Positions 52,372 through 61,693 of a DNA stretch of 64,000 nt are shown piece by piece. Origin of the DNA: Bacteroidota bacterium (GTDB lineage Bacteria; Bacteroidota; Bacteroidia; Bacteroidales; Prolixibacteraceae); contig JAJRSD010000105.1 in NCBI GenBank assembly GCA_024278975.1, positions 1 to 64,000 of the forward strand. The letters are read 5' to 3'. Within the stretch, counting starts at the first letter, position 1. The number at the start of each line of letters is the position of its first letter. Both the position numbers and the translations under genes were made by a program. The notes beneath the pieces were generated by a model that saw nothing but the letters and a program-made list of their open reading frames with translations, ran no database searches and was not told the origin of the DNA.

Positions 52372-54366
52372 ATGAAAAATAAGTTTTATAAACAAAGTAT
52401 ATTTTTTTCAGTAATATTCTTGCTAACAACATTGTCTGCTTTTTCCATCCAGTTAACTCCTCGTATTACAAATTATAAAATTAATGCCGACTTAAATACG
52501 GAGACTAAAATTATTACCGGACAGATGACTCTTTCGTGGAGAAATCCATCGGGTGACACCGTTTCTACATTACAATTTCACATGTATCTGAATGCTTTTA
52601 AAAACACCGAATCTACCTTTGTTAAAGAGTCAGGCGGTCAGTTAAGAGGTAAAAAAATAGATGATGACGACTCGATAAGCTGGGGCTGGATTGACATAGT
52701 TAAGATGGAAGCAGAGCAAGGATTTGATCTTACTCGTAACATGTCGTTCATTCATCCCGATGATGATAATGTTAACGACCGCACTGTTCTTGAAGTTGCA
52801 TTAAACAAGCCGGTTCTCCCCAACGAAACAATTACTTTAAATATAGAGTTTGTCTCTAAACTTCCAAAAATATTTGCGAGAACAGGTTTTAGTAATAACT
52901 ATTTTCTTGTGGCACAATGGTTTCCTAAGATAGGGGTTTACGAACCTGCCGGAATGCGTTTTGCCAAAAAAGGAGGATGGAACTGCCACCAGTTTCACGG
53001 ACACTCTGAATTTTATGCTAATTTCAGTAATTACGAGGTTGATATCACAGTTCCCGAAACATTTGTTGTTGGCTCGGTTGGCTCGCTGGTAAATAAAATA
53101 TATAACTTAGATGGACTGGTAACTCTCAAATATATTGCTACCAATGTTGTTGACTTTGCCTGGACCGCTTCACCAATTTTTGAAGTGGTTGAAGACAATT
53201 GGAATGATGTTGAAATAATGGTTTATTTGCAGCCCGAACATGCTTATCTTGCCGACAGACACATCGAATCGGTTAAGGCAGCACTTAGTTATTTTGATGA
53301 ACATCTCGGGAAATATCCCTATTCGACTATTACAATTGTTGACCCGCCGATATCAGGTGCTGGCTCGGGAGGAATGGAGTATCCTACATTTATTACTGCC
53401 GGTAGTTTTTGGGGGCTGCCTGCCGGACTTCGTATGATAGAGATGGTAACTATTCACGAATTTGGGCACAACTATTTTATGGGATTACTTGCTTCCAACG
53501 AATTTGAAGAGGCCTGGCTCGATGAAGGTTTTAATACTTATTTCGAAGGTCGGATTATGGATGACGCTTATGGTAAAAATAGATCTTTTATCGATTTTGG
53601 GAAATTCTATTTTGGCGACAGAGTGTTTCAGAGACTAGGATATACAGGAATGAGTAACCCTAAAATTGCAGAGGTATTTCGTTACGCATGGGAATATCCG
53701 CATGGAGGTTACAGCAGCTTGTCGTATAACAAAACAGCTACATGGCTGGCAACACTTGAAGGATTGGTTGGCATTGAAACCATGGATGAAATAATGCAAA
53801 CTTATTTCGAACGGTGGAAATTCAAACATCCATGTGCCAACGATTTTATAGAAATTGTAAACGAAATAGTACCAAAAAACCTTGGCAATAAATATGGTGA
53901 AAATATGAACTGGTTTTTCGATGAGGTTTTATACGGATCCAATGTTTGCGACTATAAGTTGGCTGCAATTAGTAACAAAAGTGTCAAACCTCCTCTCGGA
54001 ATTCTGGATGATATTATTGAACGACCTGACACCACTGCTGAAGGTGAAAAACTATACGATTCGAAAGTAATTATACACCGCTTAGGAGAAGTGATTATGC
54101 CAGTTGAGATTTTAATTCATTTCGACAACGGCGACGAGGTTCTTGAGCTTTGGGATGGAAAATCGAGAACAAAAGAGTTTAGTTATGAGCGTACCGAAAA
54201 AATTGAGTGGGCTAAAGTTGACCCTAACGAAAAAATTACAATTGACATAAATTGGTTAAATAACGGAAAAACTCTGAAGCCAGAAACAAAAGTTGCATGG
54301 AAATATATGGTTAATTTTCTGTACTACCTTCAAAATTTCTTACAAACATTAATTTTCTTTGCCTGA
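52372..54366 (+). CDS. M1-family metallopeptidase
   Basis: A 664-residue protein with a signal peptide (about 1-24). The M1 aminopeptidase architecture is clear: an N-terminal beta domain, SGAGSGGMEYPTFITAG (the GxMEN-like exopeptidase motif, here GGMEY), and the zinc site TIHEFGHNYFMGLLASNEFEEAWLDEGFN (HExxH plus Glu 18 residues on, about 364-387). A short hydrophobic C-terminal stretch (FLYYLQNFLQTLIFF) may anchor it in the membrane. The GGMEY variant occurs in many Bacteroidota M1 proteins. The next gene starts 16 bases on and is probably co-transcribed. Confidence 0.93.
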   Translation: MKNKFYKQSIFFSVIFLLTTLSAFSIQLTPRITNYKINADLNTETKIITGQMTLSWRNPSGDTVSTLQFHMYLNAFKNTESTFVKESGGQLRGKKIDDDDSISWGWIDIVKMEAEQGFDLTRNMSFIHPDDDNVNDRTVLEVALNKPVLPNETITLNIEFVSKLPKIFARTGFSNNYFLVAQWFPKIGVYEPAGMRFAKKGGWNCHQFHGHSEFYANFSNYEVDITVPETFVVGSVGSLVNKIYNLDGLVTLKYIATNVVDFAWTASPIFEVVEDNWNDVEIMVYLQPEHAYLADRHIESVKAALSYFDEHLGKYPYSTITIVDPPISGAGSGGMEYPTFITAGSFWGLPAGLRMIEMVTIHEFGHNYFMGLLASNEFEEAWLDEGFNTYFEGRIMDDAYGKNRSFIDFGKFYFGDRVFQRLGYTGMSNPKIAEVFRYAWEYPHGGYSSLSYNKTATWLATLEGLVGIETMDEIMQTYFERWKFKHPCANDFIEIVNEIVPKNLGNKYGENMNWFFDEVLYGSNVCDYKLAAISNKSVKPPLGILDDIIERPDTTAEGEKLYDSKVIIHRLGEVIMPVEILIHFDNGDEVLELWDGKSRTKEFSYERTEKIEWAKVDPNEKITIDINWLNNGKTLKPETKVAWKYMVNFLYYLQNFLQTLIFFA

Positions 54367-54382
54367 TTAAAACATTTGAAAA

Positions 54383-55258
54383 ATGAAGATAATAAAAGCA
54401 TATAAAAGCGGATTAAAAACATCATTAAATAGTTTGCAATTAATAACAATCGGATATCTTTTTCTGTTAATACCTGCATTTTTTATTGCCCTCGCCTACT
54501 GGTCGTCATTCAAGTCGGCTATCGGCAATTTTATGTCGCCGGGTAATTTATTAAACGGATTTGATTACTCGGCTTTTAAAGAGTTGATGAGATTTGAAGG
54601 AGAGAAAATAAGTGCTGTAACTTCGCAAGGTTTTTTGCTGGTTATATTTTATGTTTTTGTAGCTCTGTTTATATCCGGAGGGATTATTTTTTCTCTTAAT
54701 AATAAAAACTCAAAAAGTAATTTGCTGTCCGTATTAACTGGTGGAAGTAGATTTTTCTGGAGATTTCTGAAATTGAATTTCTACTCATTGGTAGTTCATT
54801 TAATTATTATGGCGATAATTTATTTGCCTTTCGCAATTCTTGTAATCAGCTCATTCGAGAGTGCAGCAACCGAAAAATCAACATTCTTTTTATTCCTGCC
54901 TTTTGGTATTTTTCATCTGATTGTAATGTTATATCTGTTCACAATTAATAATTATGCGAAGTTTGCATTAGTACACAACAACTCGCCGAAAGTACTAAGT
55001 TCGTTATGGACAGCAGCAAAATTTGTTACCCGGAAATTCTTCAATACATACAGTCTTGCACTCCTTCTGCTTATCGCACCAATAATATTTCTTTTGGGCT
55101 ACTTTAAAATTTCAGGTTTTTTAGAGATGAATTCGGGGCTGATGATACTTGTTGTTTTTCTTGTTCAACAGATATATATTTGGTTACGAATGGCATGTAA
55201 AGTTTGGTTTCTCTCGGGGCAATTTGAATATTATTTAATGAACAACAGAGAGGATTAA
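54383..55258 (+). CDS. Multi-pass membrane protein, unknown
   Basis: A 291-residue protein with about six predicted membrane helices (for example around 20-40, 80-100, 133-155, 165-185, 220-240 and 252-270) and few charged loops. It begins KIIKAYKSGLKTSLNSLQ, an amphipathic start. No family is recognised with confidence. It follows the M1 peptidase by 16 bases, so the two may work together at the membrane. Confidence 0.75.
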   Translation: MKIIKAYKSGLKTSLNSLQLITIGYLFLLIPAFFIALAYWSSFKSAIGNFMSPGNLLNGFDYSAFKELMRFEGEKISAVTSQGFLLVIFYVFVALFISGGIIFSLNNKNSKSNLLSVLTGGSRFFWRFLKLNFYSLVVHLIIMAIIYLPFAILVISSFESAATEKSTFFLFLPFGIFHLIVMLYLFTINNYAKFALVHNNSPKVLSSLWTAAKFVTRKFFNTYSLALLLLIAPIIFLLGYFKISGFLEMNSGLMILVVFLVQQIYIWLRMACKVWFLSGQFEYYLMNNRED

Positions 55259-55501
55259 TTTTCATCAGCCAAATACAAATCGAGAGATATTTCAAGTAAA
55301 AATAAAATCTCAATATTATTTTCTTTCGTTCTTTTTTCAAATACATTTTTAATTTTGAATTGAATATCTATTTTTGCAGCGATTTTAAAATCAAATAAAT
55401 TACTCAGGAAGTTTATTGCCCTGTTGATTTGGGTATAGATTTTAGTTGGTATTTTTTACTTCCAGCTTCGGTCTTCCAACTTCCAACCATATTTTAAATA
55501 C

Positions 55502-56503
55502 ATGAACAAGCCAACAGTTTTAAGCGGAATTCGACCAACAGGATATTTACACCTTGGGAATTATTTTGGGGCGGTACAAAATTTTATCAGAATGCAGGAC
55601 GATTTTAACTGCTTCTTTTTTATTGCCGATATTCACTCGTTAACAACACATCCAACTCCGGAGAATCTTCAATCGGGTGTTAAGCAGGTTTTAGCCGAAT
55701 ACTTGGCTTGTGGAATTGACCCCGAGAAAGCAACAATTTTTATTCAAAGCGATGTTCCCGAAATTTCGGAACTGTACGCTTTTCTGAATATGAACGCCTA
55801 TCTCGGCGAACTGGAACGTACAACTTCGTTTAAAGATAAAGCGCGCCAGCAACCCGATAATGTGAATGCAGGACTGCTAACCTACCCGGTTTTAATGGCT
55901 GCCGATATTTTAATTCATAAAGCAGATTTTGTACCTGTTGGAAAAGACCAGGAGCAAAACCTCGAAATGGCACGTAAATTTGCCAAGCGTTTTAACCGGA
56001 TATATAAAAAAGAGATATTTCCAATTCCTCGACCTTATACTTTTGGTGGTGGCGATATGATAAAAGTTCCCGGATTGGATGGTAGTGGCAAAATGGGAAA
56101 ATCGGAAGGAAATGCAATTAATTTGTATGAAGAGCCAAAATCGATTCGTAAAAAAGTTATGCGCGCGGTTACCGATTCCGGCCCGACAGAGATGAACCAG
56201 CAAAAACCCGAAGCCATTGAAAACCTGTTTACTTTAATGGATATTGTTTCGACACCCGATACAGTTGCCCATTTCGATGGATTGTACAACAAATGCGAAA
56301 TACGTTACGGCGACCTGAAAAAGCTGCTTGCCGAAGATATTATTGCATATACATCGCCAATTCGTGAGCGGATTATTGAGATTCTCGAAGACGATACATA
56401 TTTGGCAAAAGTGGCAAAAATGGGTGCCGAAAAAGCTCGCGAGTCGGCAGTTAAAACTTTGCAGGAAGTTAAAGATGTGATCGGGTTCAGGAAACTATTC
56501 TAA
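55502..56503 (+). CDS. trpS: Tryptophanyl-tRNA synthetase
   Basis: A 333-residue class I aminoacyl-tRNA synthetase of bacterial TrpRS type. The HIGH-like motif is in GIRPTGYLHLGNYFGAV (about 9-24), the Trp-binding region is DDFNCFFFIADIHSLT, and the KMSKS-like loop is GKMGKSEGN (about 196-204). It loads tryptophan onto tRNA-Trp. It is monocistronic, in a ~240-base AT-rich gap with a TATTTTTG box at 55369-55376. Confidence 0.96.
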   Translation: MNKPTVLSGIRPTGYLHLGNYFGAVQNFIRMQDDFNCFFFIADIHSLTTHPTPENLQSGVKQVLAEYLACGIDPEKATIFIQSDVPEISELYAFLNMNAYLGELERTTSFKDKARQQPDNVNAGLLTYPVLMAADILIHKADFVPVGKDQEQNLEMARKFAKRFNRIYKKEIFPIPRPYTFGGGDMIKVPGLDGSGKMGKSEGNAINLYEEPKSIRKKVMRAVTDSGPTEMNQQKPEAIENLFTLMDIVSTPDTVAHFDGLYNKCEIRYGDLKKLLAEDIIAYTSPIRERIIEILEDDTYLAKVAKMGAEKARESAVKTLQEVKDVIGFRKLF

Positions 56504-56517
56504 GATAACTGTTCCGG

Positions 56518-57429
56518 TTAAAATAATTTCAAAAACAGACCCGGAATTTTAGTTTCAAAATTAAGTTTTTTACCGGTAATTGGATGCGTAAACGAAAGCT
56601 GTTGCGCGTGCAACCCCAGTCGTTTTAGTGGGTTCCCTACAGCTCCATATTTTTTATCGCCCACAACACTGTGCCCAATATCTTGCAAATGCACTCGAAT
56701 CTGGTTTTTTCGCCCGGTCTCCAAATTCACTTTCAACAAAGTATAATTTTTACTCTTTTTTATGATTTTATAATTGGTAATTGCCTTTTTACCATTTTTA
56801 GGATTTTGCGACGAATGTACTTTAAATGTTTTTCCTTCAGTAAGATACGATGTGATTACACCCTCCGGTTTTTCAACTGCTCCCTCTACAACTGCAATAT
56901 AACTTCTCTCTTTAATTGTTTGATTCCACAACTCCTGAAGATGATATTTTACCTCTTCGCTTTTTGCAAACAACATCAATCCCGAGGTTTCGCGATCGAG
57001 ACGATGGACAACAAATATTTTATTCTCTCTGTTTTGCTTTTTTACATGGTTACTTAATAAACTATAAACAGTGGCTCGTTTCTCTTTATCAGTAGAAATA
57101 GAAAGTAATCCGGCTATTTTATCAATAACAATCAGGTCATCATCTTCAAATATAATAGTGTATTCGCCAGGTTTCTTTTCTTGCTGAACTCGTTCTCTGC
57201 TAATTTCTATCTGCTGCCCGGGAATAAGCGGATGGTTAAATTGAGAGACTGGTTGCCCATCGATTAGAACCTGTTTGTTGTGCAATAAATATTTGATTTT
57301 ACTTCTGCTTCTGTTTGGCATTTGCGCAATCAGAAACTCCATTAAAGTAGTGTTTTCGGCCACTTTAAATACTACTCCCCCCTTATTTTCTGACGGTTTT
57401 TTATATTGGTTTTTATATTTTCTTTTCAT
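56518..57429 (-). CDS. RluA-family pseudouridine synthase
   Basis: A 303-residue enzyme with an N-terminal S4 RNA-binding domain (about 30-85, RSRSKIKYLLHNKQVLIDG) and the RluA catalytic domain with VVHRLDRETSGLMLFAKS (catalytic Asp about 140), KERSYIAVVEG and HLQDIGHSVVGDKKYG. It isomerises uridine in rRNA or tRNA. The ATG at 57429 is preferred to a TTG seven codons earlier. It starts 17 bases after the oxidoreductase stop, so it may be the last gene of a three-gene transcript. The target uridine is not predictable. Confidence 0.93.
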   Translation of the reverse strand: MKRKYKNQYKKPSENKGGVVFKVAENTTLMEFLIAQMPNRSRSKIKYLLHNKQVLIDGQPVSQFNHPLIPGQQIEISRERVQQEKKPGEYTIIFEDDDLIVIDKIAGLLSISTDKEKRATVYSLLSNHVKKQNRENKIFVVHRLDRETSGLMLFAKSEEVKYHLQELWNQTIKERSYIAVVEGAVEKPEGVITSYLTEGKTFKVHSSQNPKNGKKAITNYKIIKKSKNYTLLKVNLETGRKNQIRVHLQDIGHSVVGDKKYGAVGNPLKRLGLHAQQLSFTHPITGKKLNFETKIPGLFLKLF

Positions 57430-57446
57430 TAAAATTATCTTTAATA

Positions 57447-58451
57447 TCAATTTTTAGCATGAAGTATGCACAAACTAATAGTTTCCAGCGCCGAATCAGG
57501 ACTGTACTTTTTAGGTAGAGTTCCATTTTCAATACTTTCCGAGAAGAGTGCAATTTCATCGAAATATCCCTCATCTAAATCTCCTGCATCAATTTCCGTC
57601 CTTCCTTTTTCGTCATCAATAAAAATATATTCTACGGTTTGTGTCGAAAAACTTACGGTGGCATTATCAAATACAGCAGTATATCCGGCTTGAAAAGGAT
57701 AGCTCGTTGGGAAGATATTCCCGCCTTCAATTTTAACAGTCAGATTTCGTGATGGATATTGCCAGATAGCATTTACATAATCATTGTTACTAAGTTTTCC
57801 GGGTAAAACCGTGCTCTCAATTTTACGAGGAATTTCTTGCAAAGCAAATGCAGCAAAGTCGATGTCGTGAATAACCAAATCGAAAAGTGCACCTCCCGAA
57901 ATTCCAAAATTCTTCTGTTTCTCTTTCCATTGTCCCCAATCCGGAACTCCCGAAAAACGGCTTAACGATAGAAATCTCAGATTTCCATATTCGTTGGAAT
58001 CAATCATTTCAACCAACTTCTTATAAGGCGACATAAATCTAACAACGTGGGCAACCATTAAAATCAGACTCTTTTCTGCCGCCAGTTTTATCAACTCTTC
58101 GCCCTCTTTTAAATCGAGGCAAAATGGTTTTTCTACCAAAACGTGTAACCCGCTGTTTAACGCCTCTTTTACAATCGGAAAGTGCAAATCAGTATGAACA
58201 CAAACATGAACAGCATCCAGCTTTTCATTTTCTAAACACGAGTTTAAAGTCGCATAGACCGGAACTTTTTTAAAGGCTTCTGTATCAATTTCTCCCGTGG
58301 CAAGATTTCCAATTTTCTGCCCCAGTTTTTCTGAAACAGAATCTACATCTTTTTCAATAATTGCCGTTAATTCTAAGTTTTTACATTTCAGAATATTTAT
58401 ACTGTGGGTAATTCCCATAAACCCAAATCCTATAACTGCTACTTTTTTCAT
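57447..58451 (-). CDS. Gfo/Idh/MocA-family oxidoreductase
   Basis: A 334-residue NAD(P)-dependent enzyme: Rossmann start VAVIGFGFMGITHSINI (GxGxxG), HVCVHTDLHFPIVKEALNSGLHVLVEKPFC with the EKP catalytic Lys (about 120), and FDLVIHDIDFAAFAL with the conserved D/H of the sugar-binding site. Members oxidise or reduce sugars and inositols. It begins three bases after the stop of the upstream lipoprotein gene (58455-59504), so they are probably translationally coupled. Confidence 0.93.
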   Translation of the reverse strand: MKKVAVIGFGFMGITHSINILKCKNLELTAIIEKDVDSVSEKLGQKIGNLATGEIDTEAFKKVPVYATLNSCLENEKLDAVHVCVHTDLHFPIVKEALNSGLHVLVEKPFCLDLKEGEELIKLAAEKSLILMVAHVVRFMSPYKKLVEMIDSNEYGNLRFLSLSRFSGVPDWGQWKEKQKNFGISGGALFDLVIHDIDFAAFALQEIPRKIESTVLPGKLSNNDYVNAIWQYPSRNLTVKIEGGNIFPTSYPFQAGYTAVFDNATVSFSTQTVEYIFIDDEKGRTEIDAGDLDEGYFDEIALFSESIENGTLPKKYSPDSALETISLCILHAKN

Positions 58452-58454
58452 ATA

Positions 58455-59504
58455 CTATTTCTTAATAAATTCAACCTTCGAAATTTTACCATTTGCACCT
58501 GCCGCAAAACCTTTCAACTCTCCCGGAATATTCCTAAAAGTGTAAAAACCTGTTTCGCTTAAAAACTTCCAGTTTTTTCCCCCATCAACCGATAAATCGT
58601 TTCCGGTTTTACCTATTGAAAAGAAAAATATTTCCCTTTTATTTGAAACAGACTGAACACACGAACGATACTCTTTTGGCATTGTTTCCGGGGAAATCCA
58701 CGTTTTTCCTCCATCAATTGTATATGCCGCAATGTTATTTGAATATTCTGGTTGGTCGTAAATTCCACCAACAATTACTCCTTCGTTGTCGTTTTTAAAC
58801 GAAATAGAAAAAATACCCGACGAAGATTTGCCACTTACAATTGGAGTTTCTGTAACCTTCCACGTTTCTCCAAAATCGGATGAGTATAAAACCCGGGCAG
58901 CTTTTCCTCCGGTAGCAATCCACGCACTCCCCGAAGGGAGAAATTCGATACACGTATTTGAGGCAGCAAAATTTGCTTCGCCATCAACTGCATCTGGAAG
59001 ATCATCAACTCTCTCCCACGATTTTCCACCATTCTCTGTTCTTATTAAAAAGATTTTCTTATCGACAGGGTCGCTAACTGCCAATCCATTTTTTTCATCG
59101 GCAAATTTCAAGCTATTAAAAAAAAGTCCCTTCGTCGAATCCCGAAAAATTACTTCCCATGTTTCTCCACCATCTTCGGTTGCATAGCCAAAAGCAGGAC
59201 CGGCAACTCCAAAAACCATTGCCCGGTTTTTATCCCACGCATAAATACTCCTGAAATCATTTTCTGCTGCTCCCGAAATGTGATTTACTTTCCAGCTTTC
59301 GCCTCCATCTGCCGACACCAAAACTGTTCCTTTCGAACCGCTTGCCCAAACCACATTTTCGTCGACTACAAAAAGCCCTCGTAAACTTGCATCGGTATTT
59401 GTTTGTAACTCTGTAAACTTAATATCTATTTTACGATTTTTAAAATTACCACACGACTGCAGAATAATTATACTTACGAAAAACAGATAAACTAAAACTT
59501 TCAT
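58455..59504 (-). CDS. BNR/YCF48-like beta-propeller lipoprotein
   Basis: A 349-residue lipoprotein starting MKVLVYLFFVSIIILQSCGN (lipobox Cys 18). Repeated Asp-box motifs (SADGGESWKV, TEDGGETWEV, TENGGKSWERV, SSDFGETWKV, TIDGGKTWIS, SVDGGKNWKF) define a six- to seven-bladed propeller related to YCF48/sialidase-like proteins. A longer frame to 59594 adds a peptide encoded by a family B repeat and is rejected. It is first gene of a transcript with the oxidoreductase and the pseudouridine synthase. No sialidase catalytic residues are seen, so a binding or assembly role is likelier. Confidence 0.88.
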   Translation of the reverse strand: MKVLVYLFFVSIIILQSCGNFKNRKIDIKFTELQTNTDASLRGLFVVDENVVWASGSKGTVLVSADGGESWKVNHISGAAENDFRSIYAWDKNRAMVFGVAGPAFGYATEDGGETWEVIFRDSTKGLFFNSLKFADEKNGLAVSDPVDKKIFLIRTENGGKSWERVDDLPDAVDGEANFAASNTCIEFLPSGSAWIATGGKAARVLYSSDFGETWKVTETPIVSGKSSSGIFSISFKNDNEGVIVGGIYDQPEYSNNIAAYTIDGGKTWISPETMPKEYRSCVQSVSNKREIFFFSIGKTGNDLSVDGGKNWKFLSETGFYTFRNIPGELKGFAAGANGKISKVEFIKK

Positions 59505-59542
59505 CTCTTTTTTTTCCGTTAAAATACAAATATTTATTCTTT

Positions 59543-60460
59543 TCCTCGTCCCCCTTTGTAAAGGGGGAATAAAAGGGGGATTTTCTTTCTTCAATTTTTA
59601 TAATCCATCTATCGTATAACCATTTTAATCATCCGTCACGCAATAGCGCGACACCTCCTTTAGAAAAGGAGGAGTCGTTCGTGTCAGATATTTTTTCGAG
59701 AGAATTTGTTTTTTTTCCTTGTCCCCCTTTGTAAAGGGGGAATAAAAGGGGGATTTTCTTTCTTCAATTTTTATATAATCCATCTATCGTATAACCATTT
59801 TAATCCTCCGTCACGCAATAGCGCGACACCTCCTTTAGAAAAGGAGGACTCATTCGTGTCAGATATTTTTTCGAGAGAATTTGTTTTTTTTCCTTGTCCC
59901 CCTTTGTAAAGGGGGAATAAAAGGGGGATTTTCTTTCTTCAATTTATGTAATCGCTCCATTGTATAACCATTTTAATCATCCGTCACGCAATAGCGCGAC
60001 ACCTCCTTTAGAAAAGGAGGACTCGTTCGTGTCAGATATTTTTCGAGAGAATTTGTTTTTTTTCCTCGTCCCCCTTAGTAAAGGGGGAATAAAAGGGGGA
60101 TTTTCTTTCTTCAATTTTTATAATCCATCTATCGTATAACCATTTTAATCATCCGTCACGCAATAGCGCGACACCTCCTTTAGAAAAGGAGGACTTATTC
60201 GTGTCAAATATTTTTTCGAGAAAAACTGTTTTTTTCCTCGTCCCCCTTAGTAAAAGGGGGAATAAAAGGGGGATTTTCTTTCTTCAATTTTTATAATCCA
60301 TCCATTGTATAACCATTTTAATCATCCGTCACGCAATAGCGCGACACCTCCTTTAGAAAAGGAGGAGTCGTTCGTGTCAGATATTTTTTCGAGAAAAACT
60401 GTTTTTTTCCTCGTCCCCCTTAGTAAAAGGGGGAATAAAAGGGGGATTTCTTCAATCTAA
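59543..60460 (+). repeat. Family B multi-hairpin repeat array (copies B1-B6)
   Basis: Tandem units start near 59543, 59716, 59891, 60063, 60235 and 60408, with a period of about 173 bases. Each full unit has TCCCCCTTTGTAAAGGGGGA, then AATAAAAGGGGGATT; a linker ending in ATAACCATTTTAAT; GTCACGC/GCGCGAC; and ACCTCCTTTAGAAAAGGAGG, before a T-rich stretch. The first C-run can pair with either of two G-runs. B6 is cut short just before the DUF559 stop. The array fills the 968 bases between the lipoprotein start and the DUF559 gene. Confidence 0.95.
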
Positions 60461-60472
60461 TTTACAGATATC

Positions 60473-60850
60473 TTAAATCCAGTTTTTCTGTTCCTCAATA
60501 CATTCAATAGCATAATCAATTTCGGCAACCACTTCATCAATTCGATAGACAACTCTTGCTTCAGAAAAACGCAAAAATTGAAATCCTAAATCTTCAATGT
60601 ATTTTTGCCTTTCGTAATCTTCTTCTGATTTTCCTATGTGCGAATTCCCGTCAATCTCGATAATCAACTTTAATTTTCTTGAAATAAAATCTACGATATA
60701 ATTATCAATAATATACTGACGGTTAAATTGATATCCTCTCATTTGACGTGCTTTTAAAACATCGCGCCAAAGAATTGCCTCCCCTTTTGTTCCATGTTTT
60801 CTTAGTTTGCGGGCAAATTGTATAAGATTTCTATTGTAGATGGTTTTCAT
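60473..60850 (-). CDS. DUF559 (Vsr-like) endonuclease-domain protein, repeat-embedded (second)
   Basis: A 125-residue protein, the same length as the gene at 4563-4940 and clearly related: ARKLRKHGTKGEAILWRDVL at the start, GYQFNRQYIIDNYIVDFISRKLKLIIEIDGNSH with the D and E of the nuclease core, then DYERQKYIEDLGFQFLRFSE. It lies between copies B6 and B7 of the family B repeats, in the orientation of the inner GGAGG-type hairpin. It is only distantly similar to the first DUF559 protein, so each repeat family appears to have its own nuclease. Enzymatic function is unproven. Confidence 0.9.
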   Translation of the reverse strand: MKTIYNRNLIQFARKLRKHGTKGEAILWRDVLKARQMRGYQFNRQYIIDNYIVDFISRKLKLIIEIDGNSHIGKSEEDYERQKYIEDLGFQFLRFSEARVVYRIDEVVAEIDYAIECIEEQKNWI

Positions 60851-60923
60851 TTCGGATTATTATTACTTAAACCTACAGAAAATATTTTAGACCACCGATT
60901 TATCAAACGACTAAACTGTTTTT

Positions 60924-61065
60924 TCCTCGTCCCCCTTTTGTAAAGGGGGAATAAAAGGGGGATTTTCTTTCTTCAATTTTTATAATCCATCTATCGTATA
61001 ACCATTTTAATCCTCCGTCACGCAATGGCGTGACACCTCCTTTAGAAAAGGAGGACTCGTTCTTA
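60924..61065 (+). repeat. Family B repeat, copy B7
   Basis: One unit on the far side of the DUF559 gene. It has CCCCCTTTTGTAAAGGGGG, the second G-run, and GTCACGC/GCGTGAC. In that hairpin the stem is perfect, whereas B1-B6 have GTCACGC/GCGCGAC with one G-T/A-C position, a compensatory-type difference. It ends with CCTCCTTTAGAAAAGGAGG. Confidence 0.9.
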
Positions 61066-61171
61066 ACCAACATTTTTATTCAAAAAGGATAGTTTGAAAT
61101 TCACAAATATTTAAATGAATGTACATACTTTCATTTAAAAGATATATTTTTGAAAAAACAATTTATAACCG

Positions 61172-61693
61172 ATGGAAAACTTTTCAAATTCAATATTAAC
61201 TCCCGAAAATTTACCCGAAATAAAACCTGAAGATTTTAACTTGTTAGATAAAAAATATCGAACGATATTATTTATCAGGGTTGCAATTTTTATACTTTTT
61301 ATGGTTGGGGGATTTATTGCTTTTATGATTTTATCTGACGAAGAACCTGCAACAGAAATTACTATAATTATAACTTCTATAATAATTATACTTGCATCGT
61401 ATTCTATAATTATTACAATTTTCGGATTCCCTAAAAAAGGCTATTTGGTACGCGAAAAAGATATCTCTTTTCAGAAAGGATTACTTATTTTCAAATCTAC
61501 TTCGGTTCCGTTTAATCGTATTCAGCATGTCGAAGTTAACCAGGGAATACTTGCAAAAATGTTTAAACTCTCATCGGTAAAAATTTATACTGCCGGCGGA
61601 AGTACAAGCGATTTATCGATACCCGGATTGCCTGTTAAAATTGCAGAGAATTTGAAAGCTTTTTTATCGAAAAAAATTAGCGAGCATGAATAA
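61172..61693 (+). CDS. PH-domain membrane protein (YdbS-like)
   Basis: A 173-residue protein with two membrane helices (about 36-58 and 67-88) and a bacterial PH (bPH2) domain from about 95: KGYLVREKDISFQKGLLIFKSTSVPFNRIQHVEVNQG, the usual PH-like opening. It overlaps the next gene by eight bases, the standard YdbS-YdbT arrangement. These pairs are thought to act in the membrane, perhaps with exported substrates. Function is not settled. Confidence 0.88.
   Translation: MENFSNSILTPENLPEIKPEDFNLLDKKYRTILFIRVAIFILFMVGGFIAFMILSDEEPATEITIIITSIIIILASYSIIITIFGFPKKGYLVREKDISFQKGLLIFKSTSVPFNRIQHVEVNQGILAKMFKLSSVKIYTAGGSTSDLSIPGLPVKIAENLKAFLSKKISEHE

Noticed and set aside
59505-59594. N-terminal extension of the BNR/YCF48 lipoprotein
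   Set aside because: The extra 30 residues (PPFIPPLQRGTRKR and so on) are encoded by the first family B repeat. The ATG at 59504 gives a proper lipoprotein signal.
59706-59909. 67-codon frame containing PLCKGGIKGGF
   Set aside because: Typical translation of a family B repeat unit, not a protein gene.
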